A stretch of DNA of 64,000 nt from an uncultured Pleomorphomonas sp. Its GTDB lineage: Bacteria > Pseudomonadota > Alphaproteobacteria > Rhizobiales > Pleomorphomonadaceae. Location of the stretch: the NCBI GenBank assembly GCA_937868725.1, contig CALMMQ010000003.1, forward strand, positions 1 to 64,000. The letters are read 5' to 3'. Below, piece after piece: positions 26,029-34,767 of the stretch; positions within the stretch are counted from its first letter, which is position 1; every line of letters begins with the position of its first letter. A program made the translations under genes and the position numbers. A model generated the notes under the pieces. The model saw only the letters and a list, made by a program, of their open reading frames with translations, was not told where the DNA came from and made no database searches.

Positions 26029-28272
26029 ATGGCCAACGATGCCCCCCCTCTCGCCCCCTCGCCCGAGGCGCGCAGCTTCGACATTCGCGGCATGACCTGC
26101 GCCGCCTGTTCGGCCCGCCTCGAACGGGTGCTGAAGCGCACGCCCGGCATTGCCGACGCCCGCGTCAACCTGGCCCTCGAACGCGCCGACGTGGCGCTTG
26201 CCCCCGGCACCGACGCCGGCACCGTGCTCGCCGCCGTCGATCGCGCCGGCTTTGCCGCCGAACTGCGCGCCGATGACCCGGTGCTGGCGCGGCTGCAGCG
26301 CGAAGCCCGCGAGCGCGAAGCCGCCGACCGCCGCCGTCGTTCGCAGCGCCTGCTCGCCGTCTGCCTCGTCCTGGTGCTGCCCTTCCTCGCCGCCATGGCC
26401 ATGATGATGGTCACCGGCCAACATGTTTTGCCGGCTTATGTTCAGCTGGTGCTGGCCGGTGCCGTCCAGATCATCGCCGGTCCGCGCTTCTATCGCGGCG
26501 CCTTCAACGCCCTGCGCGGCGGTGGCGCCAACATGGACGTGCTCGTCGCCCTCGGCACCACCGCCGCCTTCGGCTTCTCGCTCTACGAGATGGCCACCGT
26601 CCACCACATGGTCGAAGACCACCTCTATTTCGAAGCCTCGGCGGTGGTACTGACGCTGGTCATGCTCGGCAAGGTCATGGAGGAGCGGGCCAAGGCCTCG
26701 ACGACGCGCGCCGTGCGCGCCCTGATGGCGCTGCGTCCCGAAACCGCCCGCCGCATCGCCGGCGACGGCACGCTGGCCGATGTGCCCATCGGCGCCGTGC
26801 TGCCCGGCGACCGCGTGCTCGTCCGCCCCGGCGAGCGTGTGCCGGTGGACGGCGTCATCGCCTCGGGCTGCAGCCAGTTCGACGAAAGCGTCATCACCGG
26901 CGAGAGCCTGCCGGTGACCCGGGGGCCGGGCGAACGCATCGTCACCGGCGCCATCAACGGCGATGGCGCCATCGAGGCGACGGTCGACGCCGTCGGCGAG
27001 GATTCGACGCTCGGGCGCATCACCCGCCTCGTCGAGAACGCCCAGAGCGGCAAGGCACCGGTGCAGCGCCTCGTCGACCGCATCAGCGCCGTGTTCGTGC
27101 CGACGGTGGTCGGCGTCGCCGTGCTGGTGCTCGGTCTGTGGCTGGCCAGCGGCGCCAGCCTCGAAACGGCGCTGGCCCCGGCCATTGCCGTGCTGGTCAT
27201 CGCCTGCCCCTGCGCCCTCGGTCTCGCCACGCCGACGGCGCTGGTGGCCGGCACCGGCGCCGCCGCCCGCGCCGGCATCCTGATCAAGGACATCGAAGTG
27301 CTGGAACAGGCGGCCGGCGTCGACGCCGTGCTGTTCGACAAGACCGGCACGCTGACCGTCGGCCGTCCCGACGTCGTCGCCACGCTGCCGGTGGCCGGTG
27401 TCACCGCCGACGAACTGCTGGCCGTGGCCGGTGGCGTGCAGGCGGCGAGCGAACACCCGCTGGCCCGGGCAACGCAGCAGCACCTCGAGCGCCAGGGCAT
27501 CGGCGCGGCGCCTGCCAGCGACATCGTCGCCATCCCCGGCAAGGGCGTGCGGGCCCGTGTCGGGGCGACCGACGTGGTCATCGGCAGCCGGGCACTGATC
27601 GAAGAAACCGGGCTCGACGCCGGCGCCTTCCCGCCGGTCGCCGGCAAGGCCTGGACGCTCGCCTACGTCAGCCGGGCCGGCCAGCCGTTCGGCTTGCTCG
27701 CCTACGCCGACGCGCTGCGGCCGGAAACGCCGGCGGCGTTGGCCGAACTGAAGCGGCGCGGCCTGACGACGCTGATGCTGACCGGCGACAACGCCGACGT
27801 GGCCGCCGCCATCGCCGGCGAGGCCGGCCTCGACGACTGGCGGGCCGGCGTCCTGCCCGACGGCAAGGCCGACGCCGTGGCAGCGCTGCGCGCCGACAGG
27901 CACCGCGTCGCCATGATCGGCGACGGCGTCAACGACGCGCCGGCACTGGCCGCCGCCGACGTCGGCATCGCCATGGGCTCGGGCACCGACGTCGCCATGG
28001 AGACGGCCGGCATCACCCTGATGCGCCCCGATCCGCGCCTCGTCGCCGCCGCCCTCGACATCTCCCGCGCCACCATCGCCAAGATCCGTCAGAACCTGTT
28101 CTGGGCCTTTGCCTACAACGTCGTCGGCATTCCACTCGCCGCCTTCGGTCTCTTGACGCCGGCGCTGGCCGGCGCCGCCATGGCCATGAGTTCGGTTTCG
28201 GTGGTGACCAACGCCGGCCTGCTGACGCGCTGGAAGCCGCGACTGCCCGACATCGATGGCCACCAGTCCTGA
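26029..28272 (+). CDS. copA: Copper-transporting P1B-type ATPase
   Basis: A 747-residue heavy-metal P-type ATPase, most likely exporting Cu(I) from the cytoplasm. One N-terminal metal-binding domain carries GMTCAACSARLER. The membrane metal site is CPC (VIACPCALGLATPTALV), the copper type. Cytoplasmic motifs are TGES (DESVITGESLP), the phosphorylation site DKTGTLTVG, the HP motif (SEHPLARA), TGDNADVA and GDGVNDAPAL. The C-terminal helices include the copper-type YNVVGIPLAAFG and MAMSSVSVVTNA. The ATG at 26029 has GTGGAG upstream; the frame reaches 25957. No cueR-type regulator or chaperone gene is adjacent. Confidence 0.94.
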   Translation: MANDAPPLAPSPEARSFDIRGMTCAACSARLERVLKRTPGIADARVNLALERADVALAPGTDAGTVLAAVDRAGFAAELRADDPVLARLQREAREREAADRRRRSQRLLAVCLVLVLPFLAAMAMMMVTGQHVLPAYVQLVLAGAVQIIAGPRFYRGAFNALRGGGANMDVLVALGTTAAFGFSLYEMATVHHMVEDHLYFEASAVVLTLVMLGKVMEERAKASTTRAVRALMALRPETARRIAGDGTLADVPIGAVLPGDRVLVRPGERVPVDGVIASGCSQFDESVITGESLPVTRGPGERIVTGAINGDGAIEATVDAVGEDSTLGRITRLVENAQSGKAPVQRLVDRISAVFVPTVVGVAVLVLGLWLASGASLETALAPAIAVLVIACPCALGLATPTALVAGTGAAARAGILIKDIEVLEQAAGVDAVLFDKTGTLTVGRPDVVATLPVAGVTADELLAVAGGVQAASEHPLARATQQHLERQGIGAAPASDIVAIPGKGVRARVGATDVVIGSRALIEETGLDAGAFPPVAGKAWTLAYVSRAGQPFGLLAYADALRPETPAALAELKRRGLTTLMLTGDNADVAAAIAGEAGLDDWRAGVLPDGKADAVAALRADRHRVAMIGDGVNDAPALAAADVGIAMGSGTDVAMETAGITLMRPDPRLVAAALDISRATIAKIRQNLFWAFAYNVVGIPLAAFGLLTPALAGAAMAMSSVSVVTNAGLLTRWKPRLPDIDGHQS

Positions 28273-28290
28273 TCGCGCCGGTCTGGCCGG

Positions 28291-31200
28291 CTACGGCGCC
28301 GCGCCGACGCAGGCGCCCTTGGCATCGGTGACGCAGGGCGGCGGCAGCACCCGCCCCTCGACGGCCCCACCGGTCACCGCCGCCGGCGCGTCACGTGCCG
28401 GCTTGATCGGCATCAGCACCATCGGCCCACCGGCGTCAGGGCCAGTGACGACCGTCTCGCCGAGCCCGGCCGGCCGCCGTCGCGGCAAGGGCGGCGGCGG
28501 AGCGGCAGGCGCGGCGGAGGTCTCGGGCTTGGCCGAAACGGTCGGCTCGTTGGTCCCTGCCGGTTTGTCGACCACCACGGGTGGCGTCCCGAACGCCTGA
28601 TCGGCCTCGGCGCTGGTGCTGGCCGGTGGCCTGGCGGCAACGGGTGGCGCATCCTTGGCGGCGGCAGGCGCCTTCGGCGTATCCTTGGCGACGGCAGGCT
28701 CCTTGGGCGCGTCCTTGGTGGCCGGATCGGCCGTGAGGCGCGAGATCGCCGCCCCGAGCGGATCGGTACCCGGCGGCACCAGCGGCTTCTCGGCCAGAAC
28801 GCCGGACGTCACCACCGGCGACAGCCAGTTGCCGGCCAACACGATTTCCGACGGCTTGCCGCCCGCGTGCTTCAGCCGCAGATCGACCGAGCGCGCCGAA
28901 AGATCATAGCTGCCGCTCCCGGTGAAAGCGCCGTGCGCCGTCGCCACGCTGAGGTCGGTCGTCTTGGCAGCGCCGTCGGTCAGCGCGAAGTTCGCCGTGA
29001 GAGCGTCGAGCGCCTCGGCGCCGTTGCCGGGCGTCCCGAGGCCACTGGCCTTCTCCGACAGCAGACCCTTGAGATAGTCGCTGAGGGCGAAGTGACCGAT
29101 GGTCCCCCGGCCGACCGTCACCGACGCCTGACCGGCGAGACTGGCGATGGCCTTGGCCAGCGAACCGCCGCGGCCCGTCAGGTCGGCTTCGAGACTGAGC
29201 GGCGCGTCGAGACGGTCGCTGCCGCCGAGGGCCTTGAGGAACGGGCCGGCGGCGACGGTCTCGAGCTTGAGCTTGGCCGTCATGTCGCCACTGCCATTGA
29301 CGCCGAGCGTGCCAGACGCCTTGCCAGCGAGCAGAGGCACCGCGTCGACTTTGACGTTGCAATGATCGTTGCCGAGTCGCAACAGCGCCTGCCCCGGCCC
29401 GCCGCTGAGCGCACCGAGGCGCAGGAGCTTGGCGTCGATGACGGCGTCGAGGTTGACGGCGCCGTAGCGCGCAAGATCGATGGCCTCGCCCGGCCAGACG
29501 CCGCCGGCCGGCAGATCGGTCCCGAGCACGCCGCCAAGCAGCCCGCCGAGGTCGAGATCGTCGGCCTGCAGCCGCAGGCTGATCGCCGGCTTGTCATCGT
29601 CGGTGGCAACGTCGAGTGTACCGGTGGCGCGGCTGGTACCGACCGTCAGCGTTTCGGCGTTGAAGCGCGTGTGGCCATCGGCCGCCTCGATGTCGCCGTT
29701 GAGCGTCACGGCGCCGGCCGGCAGACCGGCGCTCGGCCAGCCAAACAGCCCGGCGACCTCGGCGAGCGACGGGGCTTCGAGCGTCAGCGCGCCGGCCACC
29801 GTCGGCAGCGCGCGATTGACGCGGCCGGTATACGAACTGGTGACGCCGCCGGCCGTGACCTTGGCCGTCACCGGCAGCTCTTCGCCGTTGATGACGCGGC
29901 GGAGCGGCAGCGACAGATGAAAGTCGACCGGACGGTCGCCGATCAGGCCGCTGCCCTGCAACTCGCTGGCCGAATCAAGATCATCGAAACGCAGGCTGGC
30001 GGCGACCTGACGCAGTTGCGACGGCGCAGCGCTGGCCCCGTCCGACCACGGCAGTTGCACGGTGCCGTTGGTCATCGCGAGCCGACCCTTGAGGGCAAGC
30101 GAGTTCATCACGTCCCGCGGCGCCTCGCCGACGGCGGCGAATTCCACTTCCGCTCCGAACTGGCCGGCGAGCGCCGGCGCCAGCCCGGCGATGGCGGCCA
30201 TGTCCATCTTGTCGATGGTCAACTTGCCTGTGGTCGACAGGCCGTTGGCGCCCGGCACCAGTCTGGTCTCGCCCTTGAACTGGCCGAGACCGGCCAGACT
30301 GGCCTGATCCACCGTCAGCCCGACGCCGTCGGCGGTCCAATTAGCCCGCGCCTTGACGGCGGTGATGGCCGGCCAGACCGGCCAGTCCGAATCGGCGAGC
30401 GTGCCGATGTCGATGTCGAGCTTGCCGTCGAAAAGATCGAGCCAGCCGATATCGAACAGCCGGGGCGCCGACGACTCCAGCGGCCCGGTGGAAAGATCGA
30501 GCGCATCGAGCGCCAGCTTGGCCTCGACCATCGGTCGCGCCGCCGTCATGTCGACGGCCACCGTGCCCTTGGCCGTCAGGCTGTTGAGCGTGTAGCTCGC
30601 CTCCGACACCGTCAGGCGGTCCGGGCTCGCCGCCACCTCGCCCTCGACCGACACGACGTTGATCGGCGTCTTGGCGAGATAGCCAAGCGAACTGGCCAGC
30701 CGGGGCAGCGCCTGCGTCGAGGCGAACAGGTGTCCCTTGAGCGAGCGATTGGCAAGGTCGATGGCGCCGGACAGTCGCAGGGCGCCGTCACGCACGTGCA
30801 CGGTAGCGGCGACGTCCGACTGCCCCTTGCCGGCGAGATCGCGAAGCGAAGCGATGTCGAGGGTGATCACCGGCGTCAGGCCGTCGCGGCGGATCTGGCC
30901 GTTGAACGTCAGGTGGCTCGTCTCCGGATCAAGCGTGGCGCTGACGCCGATGTCCTCGTAGTCCTCGGTCCGGCCGCCAGAGACGTCGACGCGACTGACG
31001 CGGCCGTTGAGCACCGTCAGCTGGCGCAGCGGCAGGGCGGTCACCCAGGGCGCCAGCAAGCGGGCAGCGTCGAAGGCGCCGAGGGCATAGTTGTTGCTGC
31101 CGTCGGCTTCCGTGCGCAACTCGACGGTCGGCCGGATGATCGACAGCGATGTGGCATTGACCGAGCCGCCGAGCAGCGACAGCGGCGACAGGCCGGCGCG

Positions 31201-31461
31201 CAGCGCCACCGCCTGAGCGAACGGCGGGTGATCGGTCACCGCCAGCGTCGCACCGTCGAGTTCAAGCGATGGCAGCGGCAAAATCGACAGCGCCGCCTGG
31301 CTGTAGGCCAGACGATAGCCGGTGGCCTTTTCGATTTCGGCAGCGACCTGCGCGGCAATCGACCTGGCCGGCAGGAAAAGCGGTACGATCACGCTCAAGG
31401 CCACGATGATCGCCAGCAGCGCGATCAGGCCAGCGAGGATTCCAATCACGACCTTCTTCAA
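28291..31461 (-). CDS. AsmA-family envelope protein with a repetitive C-terminal tail
   Basis: A very large protein, 1056 residues from the preferred start. It has one N-terminal membrane helix (KKVVIGILAGLIALLAIIV) followed by a long periplasmic AsmA-type region. The AsmA start pattern is seen (VAAEIEKATGYRLAYSQAALS), and the C-terminal AsmA_2 region lies around 760-900 (KAIASLAGQASVTVGRGTIG). Proteins of this group are linked to lipid transport or outer-membrane assembly. The tail of about 150 residues is Pro/Ala/Lys-rich with 10-residue repeats and ends with two cysteines about 10 residues apart. TTG 31461 is preferred (GGGGAA 5 nt upstream, then MKKVVIG); the frame extends to ATG 31533. 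It is convergent with copA. Confidence 0.8.
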   Translation of the reverse strand: MKKVVIGILAGLIALLAIIVALSVIVPLFLPARSIAAQVAAEIEKATGYRLAYSQAALSILPLPSLELDGATLAVTDHPPFAQAVALRAGLSPLSLLGGSVNATSLSIIRPTVELRTEADGSNNYALGAFDAARLLAPWVTALPLRQLTVLNGRVSRVDVSGGRTEDYEDIGVSATLDPETSHLTFNGQIRRDGLTPVITLDIASLRDLAGKGQSDVAATVHVRDGALRLSGAIDLANRSLKGHLFASTQALPRLASSLGYLAKTPINVVSVEGEVAASPDRLTVSEASYTLNSLTAKGTVAVDMTAARPMVEAKLALDALDLSTGPLESSAPRLFDIGWLDLFDGKLDIDIGTLADSDWPVWPAITAVKARANWTADGVGLTVDQASLAGLGQFKGETRLVPGANGLSTTGKLTIDKMDMAAIAGLAPALAGQFGAEVEFAAVGEAPRDVMNSLALKGRLAMTNGTVQLPWSDGASAAPSQLRQVAASLRFDDLDSASELQGSGLIGDRPVDFHLSLPLRRVINGEELPVTAKVTAGGVTSSYTGRVNRALPTVAGALTLEAPSLAEVAGLFGWPSAGLPAGAVTLNGDIEAADGHTRFNAETLTVGTSRATGTLDVATDDDKPAISLRLQADDLDLGGLLGGVLGTDLPAGGVWPGEAIDLARYGAVNLDAVIDAKLLRLGALSGGPGQALLRLGNDHCNVKVDAVPLLAGKASGTLGVNGSGDMTAKLKLETVAAGPFLKALGGSDRLDAPLSLEADLTGRGGSLAKAIASLAGQASVTVGRGTIGHFALSDYLKGLLSEKASGLGTPGNGAEALDALTANFALTDGAAKTTDLSVATAHGAFTGSGSYDLSARSVDLRLKHAGGKPSEIVLAGNWLSPVVTSGVLAEKPLVPPGTDPLGAAISRLTADPATKDAPKEPAVAKDTPKAPAAAKDAPPVAARPPASTSAEADQAFGTPPVVVDKPAGTNEPTVSAKPETSAAPAAPPPPLPRRRPAGLGETVVTGPDAGGPMVLMPIKPARDAPAAVTGGAVEGRVLPPPCVTDAKGACVGAAP
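28651..28720 (-). repeat. 30-nt in-frame repeat in the AsmA-family gene
   Basis: The 10-mer ATCCTTGGCG recurs at 28651 and 28681, and a variant (GTCCTTGGTG) at 28711, an exact 30-nt period. On the coding strand this gives three 10-residue units of the form KD-x-PK-x-PA-x-A. It probably varies in copy number between strains; that is inference. Confidence 0.7.
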
Positions 31462-31759
31462 GGCGGTTCCCCAGAACAACTGCCATGCCCGACGCAATCG
31501 GAACGACGAATTCGATGAATGCGGCTTGAACATAGCAGAATTTGTTCACCTTGGCACCCTGCCTTCCGTGCCGGACCGCCCGGGGGCCGGTCGCCGCCTG
31601 CTGCAGCGCAGCGTAGGCTCCGCCGCACCCGCGAAAAAGCGTTTGGCGCCGCCGCGCCGATACGCTTAGGATGCTGGCAAGCCGGCGTGCGCCGGGCCGC
31701 TGTCCGATCGCGACACCGGCCCCGAAGACTGGCAGGGATGGAAGCAACGCGGGAACGTC

Positions 31760-32350
31760 ATGGCCAAGGCGAACGAACCGACAGTCATCAAGAAATATGC
31801 CAATCGGCGGCTCTACAACACCGGCACCAGCACCTACGTGACGCTCGATGACCTCGCCGCCATGATCAAGGCCGGCGAGGACTTCGTTGTCGTCGACGCC
31901 CGCAGCGATGACGACATCAGCCATCAGGTGCTGACGCAGATCGTGCTCGAACTGGAAGGCCGGGCGCACCGGCTGTTGCCGCCCACCGTGCTGCGCCAGC
32001 TGATCGCCCTCAACGGCGACGGCTTCGAGGCGGCGGTGCCAGGCTTTCTGGAACGCGCCCTCGGCGCGCTGATGGCCGAGCGCCAGCGCGTCCGTGACGA
32101 CGTGGAGCGTGACCTCGGCACCTCCGGCTCGGCCGCCGGCATCGACGACCACATTCGCCGCCACCCCGATCTCGTTGCCCGCGCCGTGTCGCGCCTGTTG
32201 CCCGCCGCGGCCGCCGGGGATCAGGCGCCGCCGCGCGCCGTCGAACGCCATTCGGAAGAATTCGACCTGCTGCGCACCCAGATCGAAGCCATGCAACGCC
32301 GCCTCGACCGGCTGGCCCCGGACGGCGACGCCCCGCCGCAGCCGAGCTGA
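31760..32350 (+). CDS. phaR: Polyhydroxyalkanoate synthesis repressor PhaR
   Basis: A 196-residue PhaR-type regulator. The conserved PHB/PHA accumulation DNA-binding domain fills residues about 7-65 (TVIKKYANRRLYNTGTSTYV, then LDDLAAMIKAGEDFVVVDA). A PHB-associated domain follows (SHQVLTQIVLELEG). The C-terminus is charged with a short coiled-coil-like helix (RTQIEAMQRRLDRL). In other alphaproteobacteria PhaR represses phasin and PHA genes and is released by PHA granules. No phaA, phaB, phaC or phasin gene is in the window. The start has GGGAACGTC upstream. Its end is 3 nt from the convergent EAL gene. Confidence 0.92.
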   Translation: MAKANEPTVIKKYANRRLYNTGTSTYVTLDDLAAMIKAGEDFVVVDARSDDDISHQVLTQIVLELEGRAHRLLPPTVLRQLIALNGDGFEAAVPGFLERALGALMAERQRVRDDVERDLGTSGSAAGIDDHIRRHPDLVARAVSRLLPAAAAGDQAPPRAVERHSEEFDLLRTQIEAMQRRLDRLAPDGDAPPQPS

Positions 32351-32353
32351 GGC

Positions 32354-34165
32354 TCAGGCGACCGGCGGATCGACGCCGATCATGCCCTCAAGGAAGCCGG
32401 CGGTGACGCAGTAGCCGTCGGCCTCCCGCATCTCGCGGGCGTTGGCGCCGCTGCCGCCGAGCGCCGCCAGCGCCTCGGCGCCCCAGCGCAGCTTTGGCTC
32501 GCCGACATGCCGCCCCTGCAGGGCGGTGATGCCGAGACCGGTCAGGATGGCCGCCGACCGTTCGTCCTGAACGTATTCGGCCACCGTGCCGATGCCGAAA
32601 TGCCCGGCCAGATCGGCCAGCACCTTGACGAAGACGACGGCGTCGGGATCGACGGCGATCGAGCGGACGTAGGCGCCGTCGATCTTGACCCAGTCGGGCT
32701 TGAGGTCGCGCAGCACCTTGAGCGAGGTGTGGCCGGAACCGAAATCGTCGATGGCGATGCGGCAGCCGGCCTGGCGCAACAGCGCCACGATCGACACGAT
32801 TTCGTCGATCGATGACATGGCCGCCGTCTCGGTGATTTCCACCGTCAGGCGGCTCAGCAGCTCCCGGGCGCCGCCGTCGGCCGACAGCAGCGTCGACAGC
32901 CACACCGGATCGACCACCGTTTCCGCCGACACGTTGACGCCGAGGCGCAACTGCGGGCAGGCCTGCAGATCGGCCAGCGCCAGCGTCAGCGAGCGCAGAT
33001 CGATCCGGCGCACCAAGCCGAGGCGTTCGGCTGCCTCGACGTAGGGCCCGCCGGAGACGATGCGACCGTCGGCCAGCACCAGCCGGCTCAGCGCCTCGTA
33101 GGACAGCACCGTCCGACTCTGGGCATCGACCACCGGTTGATAGGCGAGAACGAACCGCCCCTCGTCGAGGCCGATGCGGATCATCTCGGCGCTTTCGACG
33201 TTGCGCCGCCGCTCCGCTTCGCGCGCCGGCGAGGGGCGAAACACGGCAAAACGCAGATCGGCGTCGAGCCGCGCCTCGGCCAGCGCTTCCTCGGCCCGGA
33301 TGGCGGCGCTCGAACCGGTGGCGGCGCTGGCCGGCAGCAGCACGGCGCCGATGTCGACATCGCAGCGAATCGAGGTGCCCTCGATTTCGAGCGGCTGCTC
33401 GCGCACCGCTTCGCGGAACCGCCGGGCGGCGGTGCCGCCGGCCACTTCGTCGCAGTCGAACAGGATGGCGCCGAACTTGGGGCCGGAAAGGTGGCCGAGA
33501 ATGTCGCCCTGCCGCATGCGCTTGGCGATGCGCTGGCGCACCAGTTCGATGGAGCGGTCGCCGGTTTCGTAGCCATAGTTGGCGTTGATGCGGCCGATCT
33601 CGGCCACGGCGATCAGCATGAACGTCGCCGGCCGGGCCGGCTCGCGCGACAGCGTCCGCGCCGTGCCATCCAGCACCGCCAAAAGATCCTCGCGCGGCAG
33701 CACGCCATCAAGGCGGCGGCCGGCCGGCTTGTCCGGCGCGGCCAGCGGCTCGATCAGGCGTTCGATGGCCCGTACCGCCGCAAAGCAACCGGTGACGCGG
33801 CCGTCGTCGTCGGCCGTCCAGCGTCCCTCTTCCTCGACCTCGATGCCGAAGGCACGCCCGGGGCTCGGCCGCAACTCGTAACGGACGCGGTAGTGCGGCC
33901 CGAGCTTGTCGGCCGGCAAGCGTTCCGGCGGCGAGGCGGCGAGACGCAAGCCCGCCGCCTGCGGCGCCAGCATGCGCTCGAATGCCCGCCCCGACAGCGG
34001 CAGTTCGAAGCGATTGAGCCCGAGCACCGTCTCGGCTTCGGCCGACCAGTGGATGCGATCGTTGACGTAGTCGTGCCGGAACACCGCCAGACCAAGCGCC
34101 ATGGCCGCGTCAGCCAGATCGGGTTCCGCGTCTCGGGCGCTGGAAGCGCCGGTCGCTCCATTCAT
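32354..34165 (-). CDS. EAL-domain c-di-GMP phosphodiesterase with a degenerate GGDEF domain
   Basis: A 603-residue cytoplasmic protein. Residues 1-150 look PAS-like (VFRHDYVNDRIHWSAEAETVLG). Residues about 165-310 are GGDEF-like but the GGDEF loop reads HLSGPKFGAILF, so cyclase activity is very unlikely. The EAL domain (about 325-570) keeps the catalytic set: YEALSRL, NVSAET, VEITETA, AIDDFGSG, VKIDGAYV and TVAEYV. It should hydrolyse c-di-GMP, perhaps with the GGDEF remnant as regulator. No membrane segment is seen. The start region lies 149 nt from a perfect CtrA box. Confidence 0.88.
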   Translation of the reverse strand: MNGATGASSARDAEPDLADAAMALGLAVFRHDYVNDRIHWSAEAETVLGLNRFELPLSGRAFERMLAPQAAGLRLAASPPERLPADKLGPHYRVRYELRPSPGRAFGIEVEEEGRWTADDDGRVTGCFAAVRAIERLIEPLAAPDKPAGRRLDGVLPREDLLAVLDGTARTLSREPARPATFMLIAVAEIGRINANYGYETGDRSIELVRQRIAKRMRQGDILGHLSGPKFGAILFDCDEVAGGTAARRFREAVREQPLEIEGTSIRCDVDIGAVLLPASAATGSSAAIRAEEALAEARLDADLRFAVFRPSPAREAERRRNVESAEMIRIGLDEGRFVLAYQPVVDAQSRTVLSYEALSRLVLADGRIVSGGPYVEAAERLGLVRRIDLRSLTLALADLQACPQLRLGVNVSAETVVDPVWLSTLLSADGGARELLSRLTVEITETAAMSSIDEIVSIVALLRQAGCRIAIDDFGSGHTSLKVLRDLKPDWVKIDGAYVRSIAVDPDAVVFVKVLADLAGHFGIGTVAEYVQDERSAAILTGLGITALQGRHVGEPKLRWGAEALAALGGSGANAREMREADGYCVTAGFLEGMIGVDPPVA

Positions 34166-34313
34166 GGACGAAACTCTTCGCTACGGGGGACGGACGCCCG
34201 AACCGTATCCGAAATCCTTGTCGACGTGAATCTCCAAACTTTGGGCATCAGGCCACTACGAGGCGGACAAGTCGCCTTGGGACAACGGAATTTCCATTGT
34301 CCCCGCTTGCGCG

Positions 34314-34329
34314 TTAACGGTTTGTTAAC
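34314..34329 (+). promoter_or_regulatory. Perfect CtrA-type box
   Basis: TTAACGGTTTGTTAAC matches TTAA-N7-TTAAC exactly. It lies 90 nt before the ATG of the small gene at 34419 and 149 nt before the divergent EAL gene. A related TTTGTTAGCCAT follows about 30 nt later. CtrA is the cell-cycle master regulator of alphaproteobacteria. The match is seen; binding is inferred. Confidence 0.6.
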
Positions 34330-34418
34330 CATATTCTGCCGGTGGCCCGCCGTTTGCGATTTGTTAGCCATGTGACGGCGCGCCGTCCCGAAACGGCACA
34401 TCGAACGTGGAACCGGCG

Positions 34419-34763
34419 ATGATCGAGGTGAACGGGACCAGAGGCTATGGCGGAGAACGGGACGGACGCTTCCGCGGCCGGACCATCGAAGCCGTTGCAC
34501 GCCCGTCCGGCCACCGCGACGACGCCTCCGGCCGTTTTGCCGACGAGATGAACGAGGCCGAAGCCGTCTATTTCGCCCGCCTCGCTTCCGCCCCGTTCAT
34601 GGCGCAGCTGGCGGCGCTCTATCTCGGCGACGCCCATACCGGCGAACGCCGCGTCGAGCGCGATCCTGGCCTGGTGCGGGCCCGCGCCAACGGCGCCTAC
34701 CGCGCCGCCGGCCGTCTGACTAGCACCCTTGAGGCCGGCTTCATGGACGAGGTCAGCTACTGA
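34419..34763 (+). CDS. Conserved-looking small hypothetical protein
   Basis: I do not recognise this 114-residue protein. It is soluble and Arg/Gly-rich at the N-terminus (residues 1-45), then predicted helical: NEAEAVYFARLASAPFMAQL, and RARANGAYRAAGRL near the C-terminus. No signal peptide, membrane segment or Cys is seen. ATG 34419 is preferred to GTG 34407, though neither has a strong ribosome-binding site. Codon use is like its neighbours. It is the only rightward gene between the EAL gene and the convergent ocd, with a perfect CtrA box 90 nt upstream, so a cell-cycle-linked role is possible but unproven. Confidence 0.6.
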   Translation: MIEVNGTRGYGGERDGRFRGRTIEAVARPSGHRDDASGRFADEMNEAEAVYFARLASAPFMAQLAALYLGDAHTGERRVERDPGLVRARANGAYRAAGRLTSTLEAGFMDEVSY

Positions 34764-34767
34764 CCGC

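Noticed and set aside
25993-28263. A 756-residue open frame antisense to copA
   Set aside because: It mirrors copA exactly and is rich in Asp, His, Gln and Gly, the usual product of reading a GC-rich gene backwards. copA itself has every family motif.
26029-28272. Possible metal-resistance island around copA
   Set aside because: There is no mobility gene, repeat, regulator or change of base composition around it. It looks like ordinary core chromosome.
28867-31518. An 883-residue open frame antisense to the AsmA-family gene
   Set aside because: Composition is typical of an antisense shadow, and the opposite strand encodes a membrane-anchored protein with AsmA features.
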